Positions 6,315-13,299 of a stretch of DNA of 14,687 nt are shown here, in pieces; the first letter of the stretch is position 1; every line of letters begins with the position of its first letter. The translations under genes were made by a program, and so were the position numbers. The notes beneath the pieces are model-generated. The model saw nothing but the letters and a program-made list of their open reading frames with translations. It was not told the origin of the DNA and made no database searches. Source of the DNA: Candidatus Zixiibacteriota bacterium (lineage in GTDB: Bacteria; Zixibacteria; MSB-5A5; GN15; PGXB01); assembly GCA_024230695.1 (NCBI GenBank), contig JAAERC010000440.1, positions 1 through 14,687 of the forward strand. The letters run 5' to 3'.

Positions 6315-8864
6315 ATGAAAAAATATCTTATTTTCGGCGTTCTGATTCTATATGCCTTATATTTTCTAATTATCTCCTGCGATAGCAACCCAACTCAAAG
6401 CAGTTCGCCTTATGCACAAACAATATTGGCCAATAATCTGCAAATCATTGACAATATCGAAGGCATAGATCTTTATGGCTTCAATCCACAGGGCGTTTAT
6501 ACTTTTAGAGTCGAAGACAATTATAATTTGATTCAGGTCGGCGATATAATCCTTGGCACCGCCTTTGACGGTTATATACGACGAGTAACCAGACGAAGCA
6601 GAGACAGAAATATTCTTGAACTGGAAACCGAGGATGCCACTCTCACAGATGCCATAAAAAGCGGCGGGATAGATACAACCTTGAATCTTTCAATCGGAGC
6701 AACGCCGACCGGCTATAATTTCAAGCTCATTTCATCAGCCAAAGGAGTGTCTGTTTCTGATCAGGGAATGGATCTATCAGGAATATCATTGTACTCAGGA
6801 GTCACCGAGGATGTGAACGTCGATATCACTTTGTCTGATGGATTCATCGCTTTTGATCCCAAAGTAGAATATGGTTTCGGAATCAGATCAGGCGCCCTGA
6901 ATCATTTTCATACCTTTGTTAGCGGTATCTTGAATTATGATTACAATCTCGAAATCACCTCTGATGGCAAATTTGACATGGCCGGCCTGACAAATATCGC
7001 CGATTTTCAATATACTTCGATTCAAATGTTTGATACACTTCCTTTATTACAAGTAGTATCATTAAAACTTGATATCGGCTTTGTTATTTCGGCAACAATC
7101 GACGGCACCTTTTCCTATGGCACCAAAGCGGAATATAACATAAAAGCCGGCGGGCAGTTCAATGGCGGAAACCTGGCAAAGACATGGACATATGATCATT
7201 CATTCGAGGAACGACCATTAAATTGGTTAAGCAGAAGTAATAAACAGGTTCGAACCTACATCCGGCCAAAAGTAATCGTGAAGTACTATACCCTCACCTG
7301 TTCAGAAATTGCAATTGAACCATATTCAAATTACAATACCGAGGTTGACAATTTCCCATCATGGTGCTGGACAGCAAACAATGGCATCGACGGAAGCTAT
7401 AATTTTCAGTATCGTCTCTTCAGTTCTCAATTGGCATCTCAATCGGGAGACTTTGGTCAACAAGAATGGCCACGAGGCTCCGACTGCGAGAATATCGAAG
7501 ATCACACTCCCCCGTCACGAATCGATGACCTTACCGCCGGAGACTCGACTTCAAACAGCATGACACTTTTCTGGACCTCCTCAGGCGATGATAACAATAC
7601 CGGCAAAGCCTCAGAATATGACATCCGCTATTCAATCTCCCCGATCGATCTTTCCAACTGGGATCAAGCCACAAAATTCTCTCCACCACCAAACCCGCAA
7701 ATTGCGGCAACCTCGGATGAATTTATCGTCACCGGGTTAGCTCCGATAACTGAATATTATTTTGCGCTCAAAGTCGCCGATGAGATCTCCAACTGGTCAC
7801 CGATGTCAAATGTTGCCACTGGCACTACCGGCGAGGTTGAGGATGTTATACCGCCCTCCGCCGTTTTGGATCTGTTTGCCGGAACACCGACTGCCAACAG
7901 TATGACTCTTACCTGGACAGCTCCCGGTGATGATGATTACATCGGTCAGGCGACAAAATATGAGATTAAGATGTCGACCGAATATATCGACCGATACCAA
8001 TGGACCACATATGCCGCGATTCCCCATCCGCCGACACCGAAAATCTCCGGTAGTGACGAAGAATTTATTGTCACAAATCTGGTGCCTAATACTATTTACT
8101 ATTTTGCGATGAAATCCGCTGATGAAGTATCCAATTGGTCGGTCATGTCAAACATGGCCGGCGAAAGAACCGCCGCCGCTGACCTGCGAGGAAATATCAT
8201 CGATGAATTCTCCTCGCCGGTAACTGATTATACCCTCGATATTGCGACAACCGATACTTCATTATGGATCATCAACCAAATCGGCGACACTGTTTATAAT
8301 GTCAGTTTATCCGATGGTTCACTACTCGATCAATTCAGTTTTGCTCCGGCTACAAATGCCAATTTGTCTGGTGTCGCGTTTGATGGTACAAATCTCTGGT
8401 TGGCGACAGCGACCAATATTTACAAAGTCGACCCAAGTGACGGAACCGAAATCGATCATTTTTCATATATCAATACCGTCGGTTCGATTGCCGGGCTGGC
8501 CTGGGGTGATGGAAAATTGTGGATGGCCGGGCCTTTTGCCGACATTGCGTATGAGGTCGATACTGAAATAGCTTTGCTTGATGGTGATTCGGATAGTTCG
8601 GTGACCAATCAGGTGATTTTCTCCAATCCCCCCTCTTTTAGAGGAATAAGCTGGTTTGAGGATGGTCTGTTTATTGTCTCATGGACCAATTCCCAATCAG
8701 CGACGGTGACCGAATATGACCCAACCACCGGTGAGATTCAACAGCAGTTTCAGATCTACGAATCTGACCCGATGCACAATCCTCTTCAGGGCGGATTAAC
8801 AAACGATGATACATATTTTTATACCGGCGGCGATAGCTTTAGAATACTAAAAATCAGATATTGA
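6315..8864 (+). CDS. Large lipoprotein with two FN3 domains and a propeller-like C-terminal domain
   Basis: The product has 849 residues. The signal has a lipobox (Ile19-Ile20-Ser21-Cys22), so Cys22 should be lipidated and the protein surface- or periplasm-anchored. Residue 23 is Asp, which in E. coli keeps a lipoprotein in the inner membrane; whether that rule holds here is unknown. Residues about 45-390 form a large beta-rich region that I cannot name; it opens with a VGDIILGTAFDGYIRRVTR segment followed by ETEDATLTDAI, a pattern I recall from other secreted proteins. Two fibronectin type III domains follow at about 397-503 and 510-618, each opening with PPS and repeating with a period of 114 residues; Asp- and Trp-rich loops (GDDNNTG, GDDDYIGQ) are shared. 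Residues about 625-849 contain repeated 'DGTNLWLAT / DGKLWMAG' units typical of Vgb/SMP-30-like beta-propellers. Role in adhesion or glycan binding is an inference. The gene looks monocistronic. Confidence 0.8.
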   Translation: MKKYLIFGVLILYALYFLIISCDSNPTQSSSPYAQTILANNLQIIDNIEGIDLYGFNPQGVYTFRVEDNYNLIQVGDIILGTAFDGYIRRVTRRSRDRNILELETEDATLTDAIKSGGIDTTLNLSIGATPTGYNFKLISSAKGVSVSDQGMDLSGISLYSGVTEDVNVDITLSDGFIAFDPKVEYGFGIRSGALNHFHTFVSGILNYDYNLEITSDGKFDMAGLTNIADFQYTSIQMFDTLPLLQVVSLKLDIGFVISATIDGTFSYGTKAEYNIKAGGQFNGGNLAKTWTYDHSFEERPLNWLSRSNKQVRTYIRPKVIVKYYTLTCSEIAIEPYSNYNTEVDNFPSWCWTANNGIDGSYNFQYRLFSSQLASQSGDFGQQEWPRGSDCENIEDHTPPSRIDDLTAGDSTSNSMTLFWTSSGDDNNTGKASEYDIRYSISPIDLSNWDQATKFSPPPNPQIAATSDEFIVTGLAPITEYYFALKVADEISNWSPMSNVATGTTGEVEDVIPPSAVLDLFAGTPTANSMTLTWTAPGDDDYIGQATKYEIKMSTEYIDRYQWTTYAAIPHPPTPKISGSDEEFIVTNLVPNTIYYFAMKSADEVSNWSVMSNMAGERTAAADLRGNIIDEFSSPVTDYTLDIATTDTSLWIINQIGDTVYNVSLSDGSLLDQFSFAPATNANLSGVAFDGTNLWLATATNIYKVDPSDGTEIDHFSYINTVGSIAGLAWGDGKLWMAGPFADIAYEVDTEIALLDGDSDSSVTNQVIFSNPPSFRGISWFEDGLFIVSWTNSQSATVTEYDPTTGEIQQQFQIYESDPMHNPLQGGLTNDDTYFYTGGDSFRILKIRY

Positions 8865-8887
8865 TTATAGTTTCCTTACTCCACCCA

Positions 8888-8902
8888 CGTCATTGCGAGG
8901 AG
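8888..8902. repeat. Dispersed intergenic repeat word (CGTCATTGCGAGGAG)
   Basis: This 15-base word recurs exactly, on the other strand, at 13757-13771, where it is part of a longer repeat. Such CATTGCGAGGAG units are common dispersed intergenic repeats in several bacterial lineages. The copy here is truncated and lies just after the lipoprotein gene. Confidence 0.6.
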
Positions 8903-8932
8903 TCTCGATATTAATCCTGACAATGCGGGAGT

Positions 8933-9145
8933 TTATTTAATAAACTGATTCAGAGGACATATGCAGGCAAAAGTCATATAAACTCCGCATACAACAATCA
9001 AAACCGCAATAATAAATATCCATATAGCCAGGATTTTACCGAATTTTTGAACCATTCCTTCCGTTTTGGTCGAGGAATACAGCACAAAGTATCCAACTAC
9101 ACACCAAAATGTCGCCGGTATTAAACTGATAAAAAAGCAGATAAT
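8933..9145 (-). CDS. Small two-TM membrane protein with no canonical start codon
   Basis: The minus-strand frame is open from the codon after TAA at 9161-9163 down to TAA at 8933-8935, and codes for a convincing membrane hairpin. TM1 is around IICFFISLIPATFWCVVGY, then a polar loop with SSTKTEGMVQKFGK, then TM2 around AIWIFIIAVLIVVCGVYM, ending CPLNQFIK. AAAGGAG lies at 9154-9148, but the codons that follow are TAT ATT ATC; no ATG, GTG or TTG occurs before an internal Met. Initiation at ATC (9142, 6 bases after the SD) or ATT (9145) would be non-canonical. The start given here is therefore tentative; a lost start or a sequence error is possible. It follows dodecin closely on the same strand. 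Cysteines are frequent (five). No family recognised. Confidence 0.55.
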   Translation of the reverse strand: MICFFISLIPATFWCVVGYFVLYSSTKTEGMVQKFGKILAIWIFIIAVLIVVCGVYMTFACICPLNQFIK

Positions 9146-9170
9146 ATACTCCTTTCGCTTTTAGATTAGT

Positions 9171-9386
9171 CTAATCCTCTTTTTCGTATTTGAAAGACAG
9201 TTTCACTTTTGCTCGATACGAGTCGATCTTGCCATCTTTTATCTGCATGTCAAGATCAGAGACCTCTGCGATCCTCAGATCCCGCAGACTTTTCCCGGCC
9301 CGCGCAACAGCCGCCGCGGCCGCTTTCTCCCATGATTCACTACTACTTCCAACAAGTTCGATGATTTTGTAAACAGATTCAGCCAT
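9171..9386 (-). CDS. Dodecin-family flavin-binding protein
   Basis: At 71 residues it has the full dodecin length and fold order: strand YKIIELVGSS, helix SWEKAAAAAVARAGKSL, then strands RIAEVSDLDMQIKDGKIDSYRAKVKLSFKYE. Dodecins form dodecameric shells that store or buffer flavins (FMN, riboflavin or lumichrome) in the cytoplasm. In the well-studied dodecins a Trp in the 'DWFEV' segment stacks on the isoalloxazine ring; here the aligned position is Ile39 (RIAEV), so flavin binding may differ or be lost. I believe a subfamily with this variant exists, but cannot verify it. GAAGGGA lies about 8 bases upstream of the ATG. It sits 63 bases after the YbaK-like gene, probably in the same transcript. 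Confidence 0.9.
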   Translation of the reverse strand: MAESVYKIIELVGSSSESWEKAAAAAVARAGKSLRDLRIAEVSDLDMQIKDGKIDSYRAKVKLSFKYEKED

Positions 9387-9449
9387 GACGAATTCCCTTC
9401 ATTTTGATTAAATAGTTTTACTCACCTCCGTATCTGTAACCGGATACAA

Positions 9450-9914
9450 CTATTCGCATGCAAATTTTAATATGTTGGGTTTTACCAAACGTTCAAAATC
9501 GACATAAGCAAGTTTGACCAACTCCCGGTGTGTGCATGCATTAAAAGCGATATACTCATCCTCAGCCAGTTTCTCCGCCACAAAAACTTTCATATCATAG
9601 AGATTCCCAAATGGCGGCATCGCACCAAGATCGCAATCAGGAAACATATCCTCAAATTCCAACTCGGTGGCAAGTTCAACAGTGTTGGCATCAATCGTTT
9701 TTTTCAACATGGCAAAATCTACTTTACAGGATGAAGGAACAACAGCCATTGACGTCTCTCCATCAACCCTGATAATCACGGTTTTTGCCATTTCCTTTTT
9801 TGGAACATGTGCCGACTCGGCGACTTTTTGGGCCGTGTAGGCTTCTGAATGAGTGATAATAACATACTCGACGCTATTCTCATCCAGGAATGCCATCAAT
9901 TTTTTTGCAGGCAT
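9450..9914 (-). CDS. YbaK/EbsC-type aminoacyl-tRNA deacylase domain protein
   Basis: With the chosen start the product has 154 residues, the usual length for a stand-alone YbaK/ProX-type editing domain, which hydrolyses mischarged tRNAs such as Cys- or Ala-tRNA(Pro). Family marks are AKTVIIRVDG (43-52, with Lys44), the loop GAMPPFG (97-103), and the ending FNACTHRELVKLAYVDFERLVKP (about 124-146). The start at 9914 is fixed by a near-perfect SD (AGGAGGT at 9927-9921); an in-frame ATG further upstream at 9980 falls inside the structured leader and lacks an SD. It is the first gene of a likely operon with dodecin and the small membrane protein. The tRNA specificity cannot be read from the sequence, and some family members have other roles. 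Confidence 0.86.
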   Translation of the reverse strand: MPAKKLMAFLDENSVEYVIITHSEAYTAQKVAESAHVPKKEMAKTVIIRVDGETSMAVVPSSCKVDFAMLKKTIDANTVELATELEFEDMFPDCDLGAMPPFGNLYDMKVFVAEKLAEDEYIAFNACTHRELVKLAYVDFERLVKPNILKFACE

Positions 9915-9933
9915 AAATACACCTCCTAATATT

Positions 9934-9986
9934 ATTCGCTTATAACATCCCGCCACCGCGGGTAAAACAGAACAGTACAAGCGAAT
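9934..9986 (-). promoter_or_regulatory. Structured 5' leader just upstream of the YbaK-like gene's SD
   Basis: On the minus strand an outer stem of 11 pairs (ATTCGCTTGTA at 9986-9976 with TATAAGCGAAT at 9944-9934, one G.T) encloses an inner perfect GC-rich stem (CCCGC at 9962-9958, loop GGTG, GCGGG at 9953-9949). The 3' foot of the structure ends 7 bases before the AGGAGGT. The position suits control of ribosome access. No known riboswitch class was recognised. Confidence 0.5.
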
Positions 9987-10079
9987 TAAAGTTTCTTCAA
10001 AACTTTCCAGTCAAAGAAGTATGGATTTAAATGCGTAATTATTTTTTTTCGAAATAAGGCCTGATGTCTAACCTGAATA

Positions 10080-10107
10080 AATATAATAACTTTTATCTTT
10101 TTGTCAA
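10080..10107 (-). promoter_or_regulatory. Sigma70-like promoter for the ybaK-like/dodecin operon
   Basis: On the minus strand a perfect TTGACA (10107-10102) is followed after 16 bases by TATATT (10085-10080). Transcription would start near 10073, giving a leader of about 160 bases that contains the two-tier hairpin. Confidence 0.6.
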
Positions 10108-10196
10108 TGTTCCATTATCGATTTCCCCAAACACTTCCCCCGCCAATTATTGTCATCCCCGTCCCCCTTACGTCATCGCCATATTTATTTAACGTA

Positions 10197-10226
10197 ATGT
10201 GGGCGGCAGATGTCCACATCTGCCCC
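10197..10226. repeat. Terminal hairpin of left element copy
   Basis: It contains a 9-bp palindrome, GGCAGATGT / ACATCTGCC with a CC centre (10205-10224). Its reverse complement matches the hairpin at 13671-13710: 14 bases at one end and 15 at the other are identical, and the right copy has a longer loop (11 bases replacing 1). Confidence 0.75.
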
Positions 10227-10266
10227 AAAAACAATAAATCCCTATAACACCGTCCCTCTCCATACC

Positions 10267-10301
10267 TTACAGCAAAATGGGTTCGTTCCTTCACTTTTGA
10301 G
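10267..10301. repeat. Left copy of a 35-base inverted repeat
   Basis: It is the reverse complement of 13586-13620 at 33 of 35 positions (core GGGTTCGTTCCTTCA). It lies 6 bases downstream of the stop codon of the 222-residue gene. Confidence 0.88.
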
Positions 10302-10307
10302 AAAAAA

Positions 10308-10976
10308 CTATCCAATCGATGCTGATTCTGGTGGGTCAGCTATAGGGGCTTCTTTCAATTGATTAATTTCCGTTTCCGGTTCTGATATACACTTGGTCTG
10401 CAATAACCGCAACTGAAGGTATGCCCGACTCTGCTGTCGATCCAATCGCATCTCATAATGCAAAATCCTAACACAAAAATGATCATCCGGGATAGATTTG
10501 ACCCCAACCATATCGGCCCGTTTCTGGAACGTCTCCTCCATTCTGATTCGAGCACTATCGACATCCTCGAGTTCATCGGGACCAAGTTGAGGTTCACCAT
10601 ATGCTTCATATTTAAGCGATGAGTCAACTTTTCGCAGTTGACGATTTATCTGTGATGTTTCGGCATTGATTATCCGACGGCTTCGCCAGAGACAGTTGAC
10701 AATTTTCTGGACAAGAATAAACTGATACTGAGTTTGCGGTTCAAGTTCGGCGATAAGACAATCGAGGAGATAATCATATTCTTCTTTGTTTTCTTTAAGA
10801 TGCGGTGAGTTGATCAGAATAGAGTCGCTATAGAACCCATGTTTGACCGCATTGTTTTTGACGATGTTTTTACCGTTGGCTGTTTTTGGCCCATTTGATT
10901 TCTTACCATTCTCCCGATTAGCAATTTTTTGTTTCTTTGATAATTTCTTACCTTCTTTAATTTCACTAATAGACAT
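10308..10976 (-). CDS. Unknown-function protein of the GPKTA-GK...KHG family
   Basis: A 222-residue soluble, highly charged protein. The N-terminus (about 18-52) carries the signature ANRENGKKSNGPKTANGK then NAVKHGFYS, which matches the 'N...STGPKTAEGKA.SS.NALKHGL' motif of a widespread bacterial family, often present in several copies per genome and without an assigned role. Basic residues dominate there, so nucleic-acid binding is conceivable. The rest is helical: EYDYLLDCLIAELEPQTQYQ, then a KIVNCLWRSRRIINAE helix typical of the family, a long coiled region, and an Asp/Glu/Pro tail. AAGGGAG lies just upstream of the ATG. It is the only gene inside the left repeat-element copy, and is absent from the right copy. 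It lacks the catalytic motifs of known transposase families as far as I can see. Confidence 0.75.
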   Translation of the reverse strand: MSISEIKEGKKLSKKQKIANRENGKKSNGPKTANGKNIVKNNAVKHGFYSDSILINSPHLKENKEEYDYLLDCLIAELEPQTQYQFILVQKIVNCLWRSRRIINAETSQINRQLRKVDSSLKYEAYGEPQLGPDELEDVDSARIRMEETFQKRADMVGVKSIPDDHFCVRILHYEMRLDRQQSRAYLQLRLLQTKCISEPETEINQLKEAPIADPPESASIG

Positions 10977-11016
10977 ACTTCTCCCTTGTTTTTATGGTGT
11001 CTATTAGTGGGGGATT

Positions 11017-11047
11017 GATAGAATCAACATTGATTTGGTGAGGAAAA
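11017..11047. repeat. 5'-flank repeat of the left element copy
   Basis: The core 11017-11038 is the reverse complement of 13454-13475 at 20 of 22 positions, including 14 identical in a row (GATAGAATCAACAT). Weaker, mostly transition-type similarity continues to about 11047. It lies about 40 bases upstream of the 222-residue gene's start. Confidence 0.8.
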
Positions 11048-11067
11048 TGTAATCCTATTTAACGTCT

Positions 11068-11085
11068 TTCCCGCAAAAGCGGGAA
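11068..11085. repeat. REP-like hairpin TTCCCGC-AAAA-GCGGGAA
   Basis: A perfect 7-bp stem with an AAAA loop, followed by TCCAGG. The whole resembles a well-known dispersed 'TTCCCGC..AAGCGGGAATCCAG' intergenic repeat. It is at the border of the left element copy, downstream of the two membrane-protein genes. Confidence 0.65.
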
Positions 11086-11107
11086 TCCAGGTTTGATTTT
11101 CCCGTAG

Positions 11108-11130
11108 GTCAGGAGCCCTGCGCTCCTGAC
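11108..11130. repeat. Hairpin downstream of the two-gene membrane cluster
   Basis: A perfect 9-bp stem, GTCAGGAGC / GCTCCTGAC, with a 5-base loop, 8 bases after the stop codon of the 213-residue gene. It could end or stabilise that transcript, but no T-run follows on the minus strand, so it looks more like a dispersed repeat. Confidence 0.6.
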
Positions 11131-11138
11131 ATTTAACA

Positions 11139-11780
11139 TTATTTAATAATTGCAATAATAATAGTAGCGACGCCAAATATCACCGTTCCAATTAATCCTA
11201 ATGTTGCCCTTGTTCCGGCCTTTCCTTTCTCTTCTCCAAGCACACTAATTGTATGATCTCGTGCGGTAATTAAATCCGCTAATTCGCTAAGTTTATTTCT
11301 AATAATATCTCTATCTGTTTTAGTCAATTCAAAAATATCTTCCAGCAGTTTCCTCTCTTCTTCTGGTGTACCATAAAAAGGAACTTTAAATTCTTCTGAC
11401 TTTAATACTGCATCTACTTTCGTTATAAGATCACGTAAATCATCAAGACGAGGAATTAGCTCTTTTATTTCATGCCCCGAAGTCGAAGATGATATTTTAA
11501 GTAGTGCATTTTCTAAAGATTCTTTTATATCAGTCAATTGATAAACTCTAAGGAAATTACCACCAAAGTGACTCTTATGGAAGCTGATTAAATCTTCAAC
11601 CCCCAAAATAGTCTCATTTCTAAAAGATCGTAAAATTATTTTGTGGAATTCTAGTCTTCTTTTCTTTTCTTCTTCTTTAATTAATTTCAATCGCCACCAA
11701 GTATAAATGAGACCTATAAATACAATTAAAATAATAATATAATTTATCCAGTTTGCCTCACCGTTAAGATACGCTACCAT
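11139..11780 (-). CDS. Two-TM membrane protein of unknown function
   Basis: The product has 213 residues. TM1 is at about 11-30 (WINYIIILIVFIGLIYTWW) followed at once by RLKLIKEEEKKRR, so the body faces the cytoplasm by the positive-inside rule. Residues about 45-185 are helical and charged, with a probable coiled coil (LTDIKESLENALLKI; LIPRLDDLRDLITKVDAVL; LTKTDRDIIRNKLSELADLI). TM2 is at the very C-terminus (LGLIGTVIFGVATIIIAIIK). AGGAG lies 7 bases before the ATG. It is the downstream gene of a same-strand pair with the pentapeptide-repeat protein, with 88 bases between them, and is AT-rich compared with typA. No family recognised; a helical-bundle membrane assembly is possible. Confidence 0.72.
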   Translation of the reverse strand: MVAYLNGEANWINYIIILIVFIGLIYTWWRLKLIKEEEKKRRLEFHKIILRSFRNETILGVEDLISFHKSHFGGNFLRVYQLTDIKESLENALLKISSSTSGHEIKELIPRLDDLRDLITKVDAVLKSEEFKVPFYGTPEEERKLLEDIFELTKTDRDIIRNKLSELADLITARDHTISVLGEEKGKAGTRATLGLIGTVIFGVATIIIAIIK

Positions 11781-11826
11781 AATTCACTCCTATACATGAT
11801 AATAAATTAATTATACACTGCACTTA

Positions 11827-11848
11827 CCCCACGTCTAAAGACATGGGG
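11827..11848. mobile_element. IS200/IS605-like end hairpin (relic)
   Basis: CCCCACGTCT (11827-11836) pairs with AGACATGGGG (11839-11848) at 9 of 10 positions around an AA loop, preceded by TTAC. CCCC(A/G)CGTCT..AGACG(T)GGGG hairpins are typical sub-terminal structures of IS200/IS605-family ends, and TTAC is a known target of some members. No tnpA or tnpB is present, so at most an end is left. A plain hairpin between two genes is the alternative. Confidence 0.4.
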
Positions 11849-11868
11849 CACCCGGGCTAACCATTTCA

Positions 11869-13299
11869 CTAAAAACTTTTACGCTTGAATCGCCTTTTTA
11901 ATGCCAGTAAAAAAAACGAGAGAAGTACAATTATAGTGATTGATTCAATATTCACAATAAATCTTGTTAATCTTTTTGGCAGTATTTCAGAAATTTGTTT
12001 TCTGTCAAAAGTTATAAACCCGAAATTTACCATAAAAGCATCCCCATATTCATCTTTTTCAAATGATTCTACAAGAGAGTATGCACCATCCCACTCGTAT
12101 ATTACAACGCTTTTTGGTGGTTCTATGTGTTCATTAAGATAAATTCCTTGAAAAAGAAATATGGAAGGCATTAGAAAAACAATCAATAAAATCCATACAA
12201 GTGGTCTAAAATAGCTTTCACCATAATTTGATATCCACTTATATAAAAATTGAAGGCAAAAAATACGCCATATTGGCCCTAGAGATTTTCTATAAGTTTC
12301 TTGTTCACCAATGAAAAAGTCGCCTGCTTCACGATATCTATATTTTCCTTCATAATTTTCCTGCAATTGTCTATAGGCTTGACATATTTTCTCACATGCG
12401 CGTCTGCGGGGAACGAAAACTAAATATATAATAGCCATTGGTAACAAAACCATTTTAATAAACCAATATTTCTTGAATACATCTTTATAGAATAAGGCTT
12501 TAATAAGCAATTTTGTAACTACAAACCAAGACTTTTGGGTTTCGTCATATAATCTATTTCGGCCAATATTTAGAATGAAGAATGTCTTTTTATTCCACAT
12601 TGCAAGATTGAAATTTAATTTCGATAAATTAGCACCTTCAAAATACGCTTTATACAAATTACGACCTTCAAATGAACTATATTCGTCACCGTCAAATTGA
12701 CATTCCTTAAAATTCAATGACCCCAAATTTATAATGCCAGACGGTTTATTATATGAAAAATCAGCTTTCTCAAAGAAATGACATTTCGAGAATATAGCAG
12801 AACCATAAAATTTGGTATTGCCAAAAATACAATCCTTACGAAAGTGACTATTTGAAAAATCAACTTTGCCATGAAATTCGGCATCTAAATAATCAACTTT
12901 GCCAGAAAAATCCGCCTCTGAAAAATCAACGTCTTTTTCAAATATTGTTTTCGTAAAACTTGCATTATGTATATTCATCTTTAATTTGTGAAAATCGACA
13001 CCACCTTCAAAAATTGCGCCGTCTAAATATAAATCATTTAAAAAACTCTTTGGAAAAACCCAACCACTTGGCGGAAATCTAAATCTTGTAAAATCAAATT
13101 TTTGTCGTCCTTTTTTACAAGCCTTAATGTATTCTGAAAGTGCTTCTTTAAAATTGCCAATTTCTGTTGGATTATCCTTTTTGCAATGTAAAATACAAGC
13201 TTCTCGAGTTTTCCCCTTCTCATCAATATAAATTTGTCTATGGCATTTTTGTGAGTTATGAACTTCAATTTGACACAATTTATCTTGATTTGTTGACAT
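11869..13299 (-). CDS. Pentapeptide-repeat protein with three-TM, channel-like C-terminal region
   Basis: With the chosen start the product has 476 residues. GGAG lies 9 bases before the ATG at 13299; an in-frame ATG at 13422 lacks an SD. Residues 9-39 hold four spaced Cys/His clusters (C9, C19-H20, C35, H38-C39) that may bind a metal. About 95-235 are degenerate pentapeptide repeats (VDFSEADFSGKVDYLDAEF; KVDFSNSHFRKDCIFGNTKF; FEGANLSKLNF) that build a right-handed beta-helix. About 303-340 carries YRQLQENYEG...YREAGDFFIGEQETYRK, a segment commonly joined to pentapeptide repeats in membrane proteins. TM segments lie at about 279-296, 364-386 and 448-467, with a basic C-terminus. Related proteins are called ion-channel-like, but no selectivity filter was seen. 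It is the first gene of the island's same-strand pair; function unknown. Confidence 0.78.
   Translation of the reverse strand: MSTNQDKLCQIEVHNSQKCHRQIYIDEKGKTREACILHCKKDNPTEIGNFKEALSEYIKACKKGRQKFDFTRFRFPPSGWVFPKSFLNDLYLDGAIFEGGVDFHKLKMNIHNASFTKTIFEKDVDFSEADFSGKVDYLDAEFHGKVDFSNSHFRKDCIFGNTKFYGSAIFSKCHFFEKADFSYNKPSGIINLGSLNFKECQFDGDEYSSFEGRNLYKAYFEGANLSKLNFNLAMWNKKTFFILNIGRNRLYDETQKSWFVVTKLLIKALFYKDVFKKYWFIKMVLLPMAIIYLVFVPRRRACEKICQAYRQLQENYEGKYRYREAGDFFIGEQETYRKSLGPIWRIFCLQFLYKWISNYGESYFRPLVWILLIVFLMPSIFLFQGIYLNEHIEPPKSVVIYEWDGAYSLVESFEKDEYGDAFMVNFGFITFDRKQISEILPKRLTRFIVNIESITIIVLLSFFLLALKRRFKRKSF

Larger units (their letters stand above)
10197..11047 (-). mobile_element. Complete copy of a putative gene-carrying repeat element (left copy)
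   Basis: The element is defined by comparison within the window: the sequences on both sides of the 222-residue gene recur in the same relative order, but inverted, at 13443-13710 without the gene. The order on the minus strand is 5' flank (11047-11017), gene (10976-10308), 3' flank A (10301-10267), AT-rich stretch, and terminal hairpin (10226-10197). No transposase, target-site duplication or classical terminal inverted repeat within a single copy was found. The boundaries are where by-eye similarity fades. Calling it mobile is an inference. Confidence 0.5.

Noticed and set aside
9915..9980. Upstream extension of the YbaK-like protein
   Set aside because: The codons fall inside the hairpin leader and between it and the AGGAGGT, and there is no SD before the earlier ATG.
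10115..10315. 66-codon minus-strand open frame
   Set aside because: It lies across the repeat element's hairpin and 35-base repeat, and overlaps the end of the 222-residue gene. Its translation is explained by the repeats.
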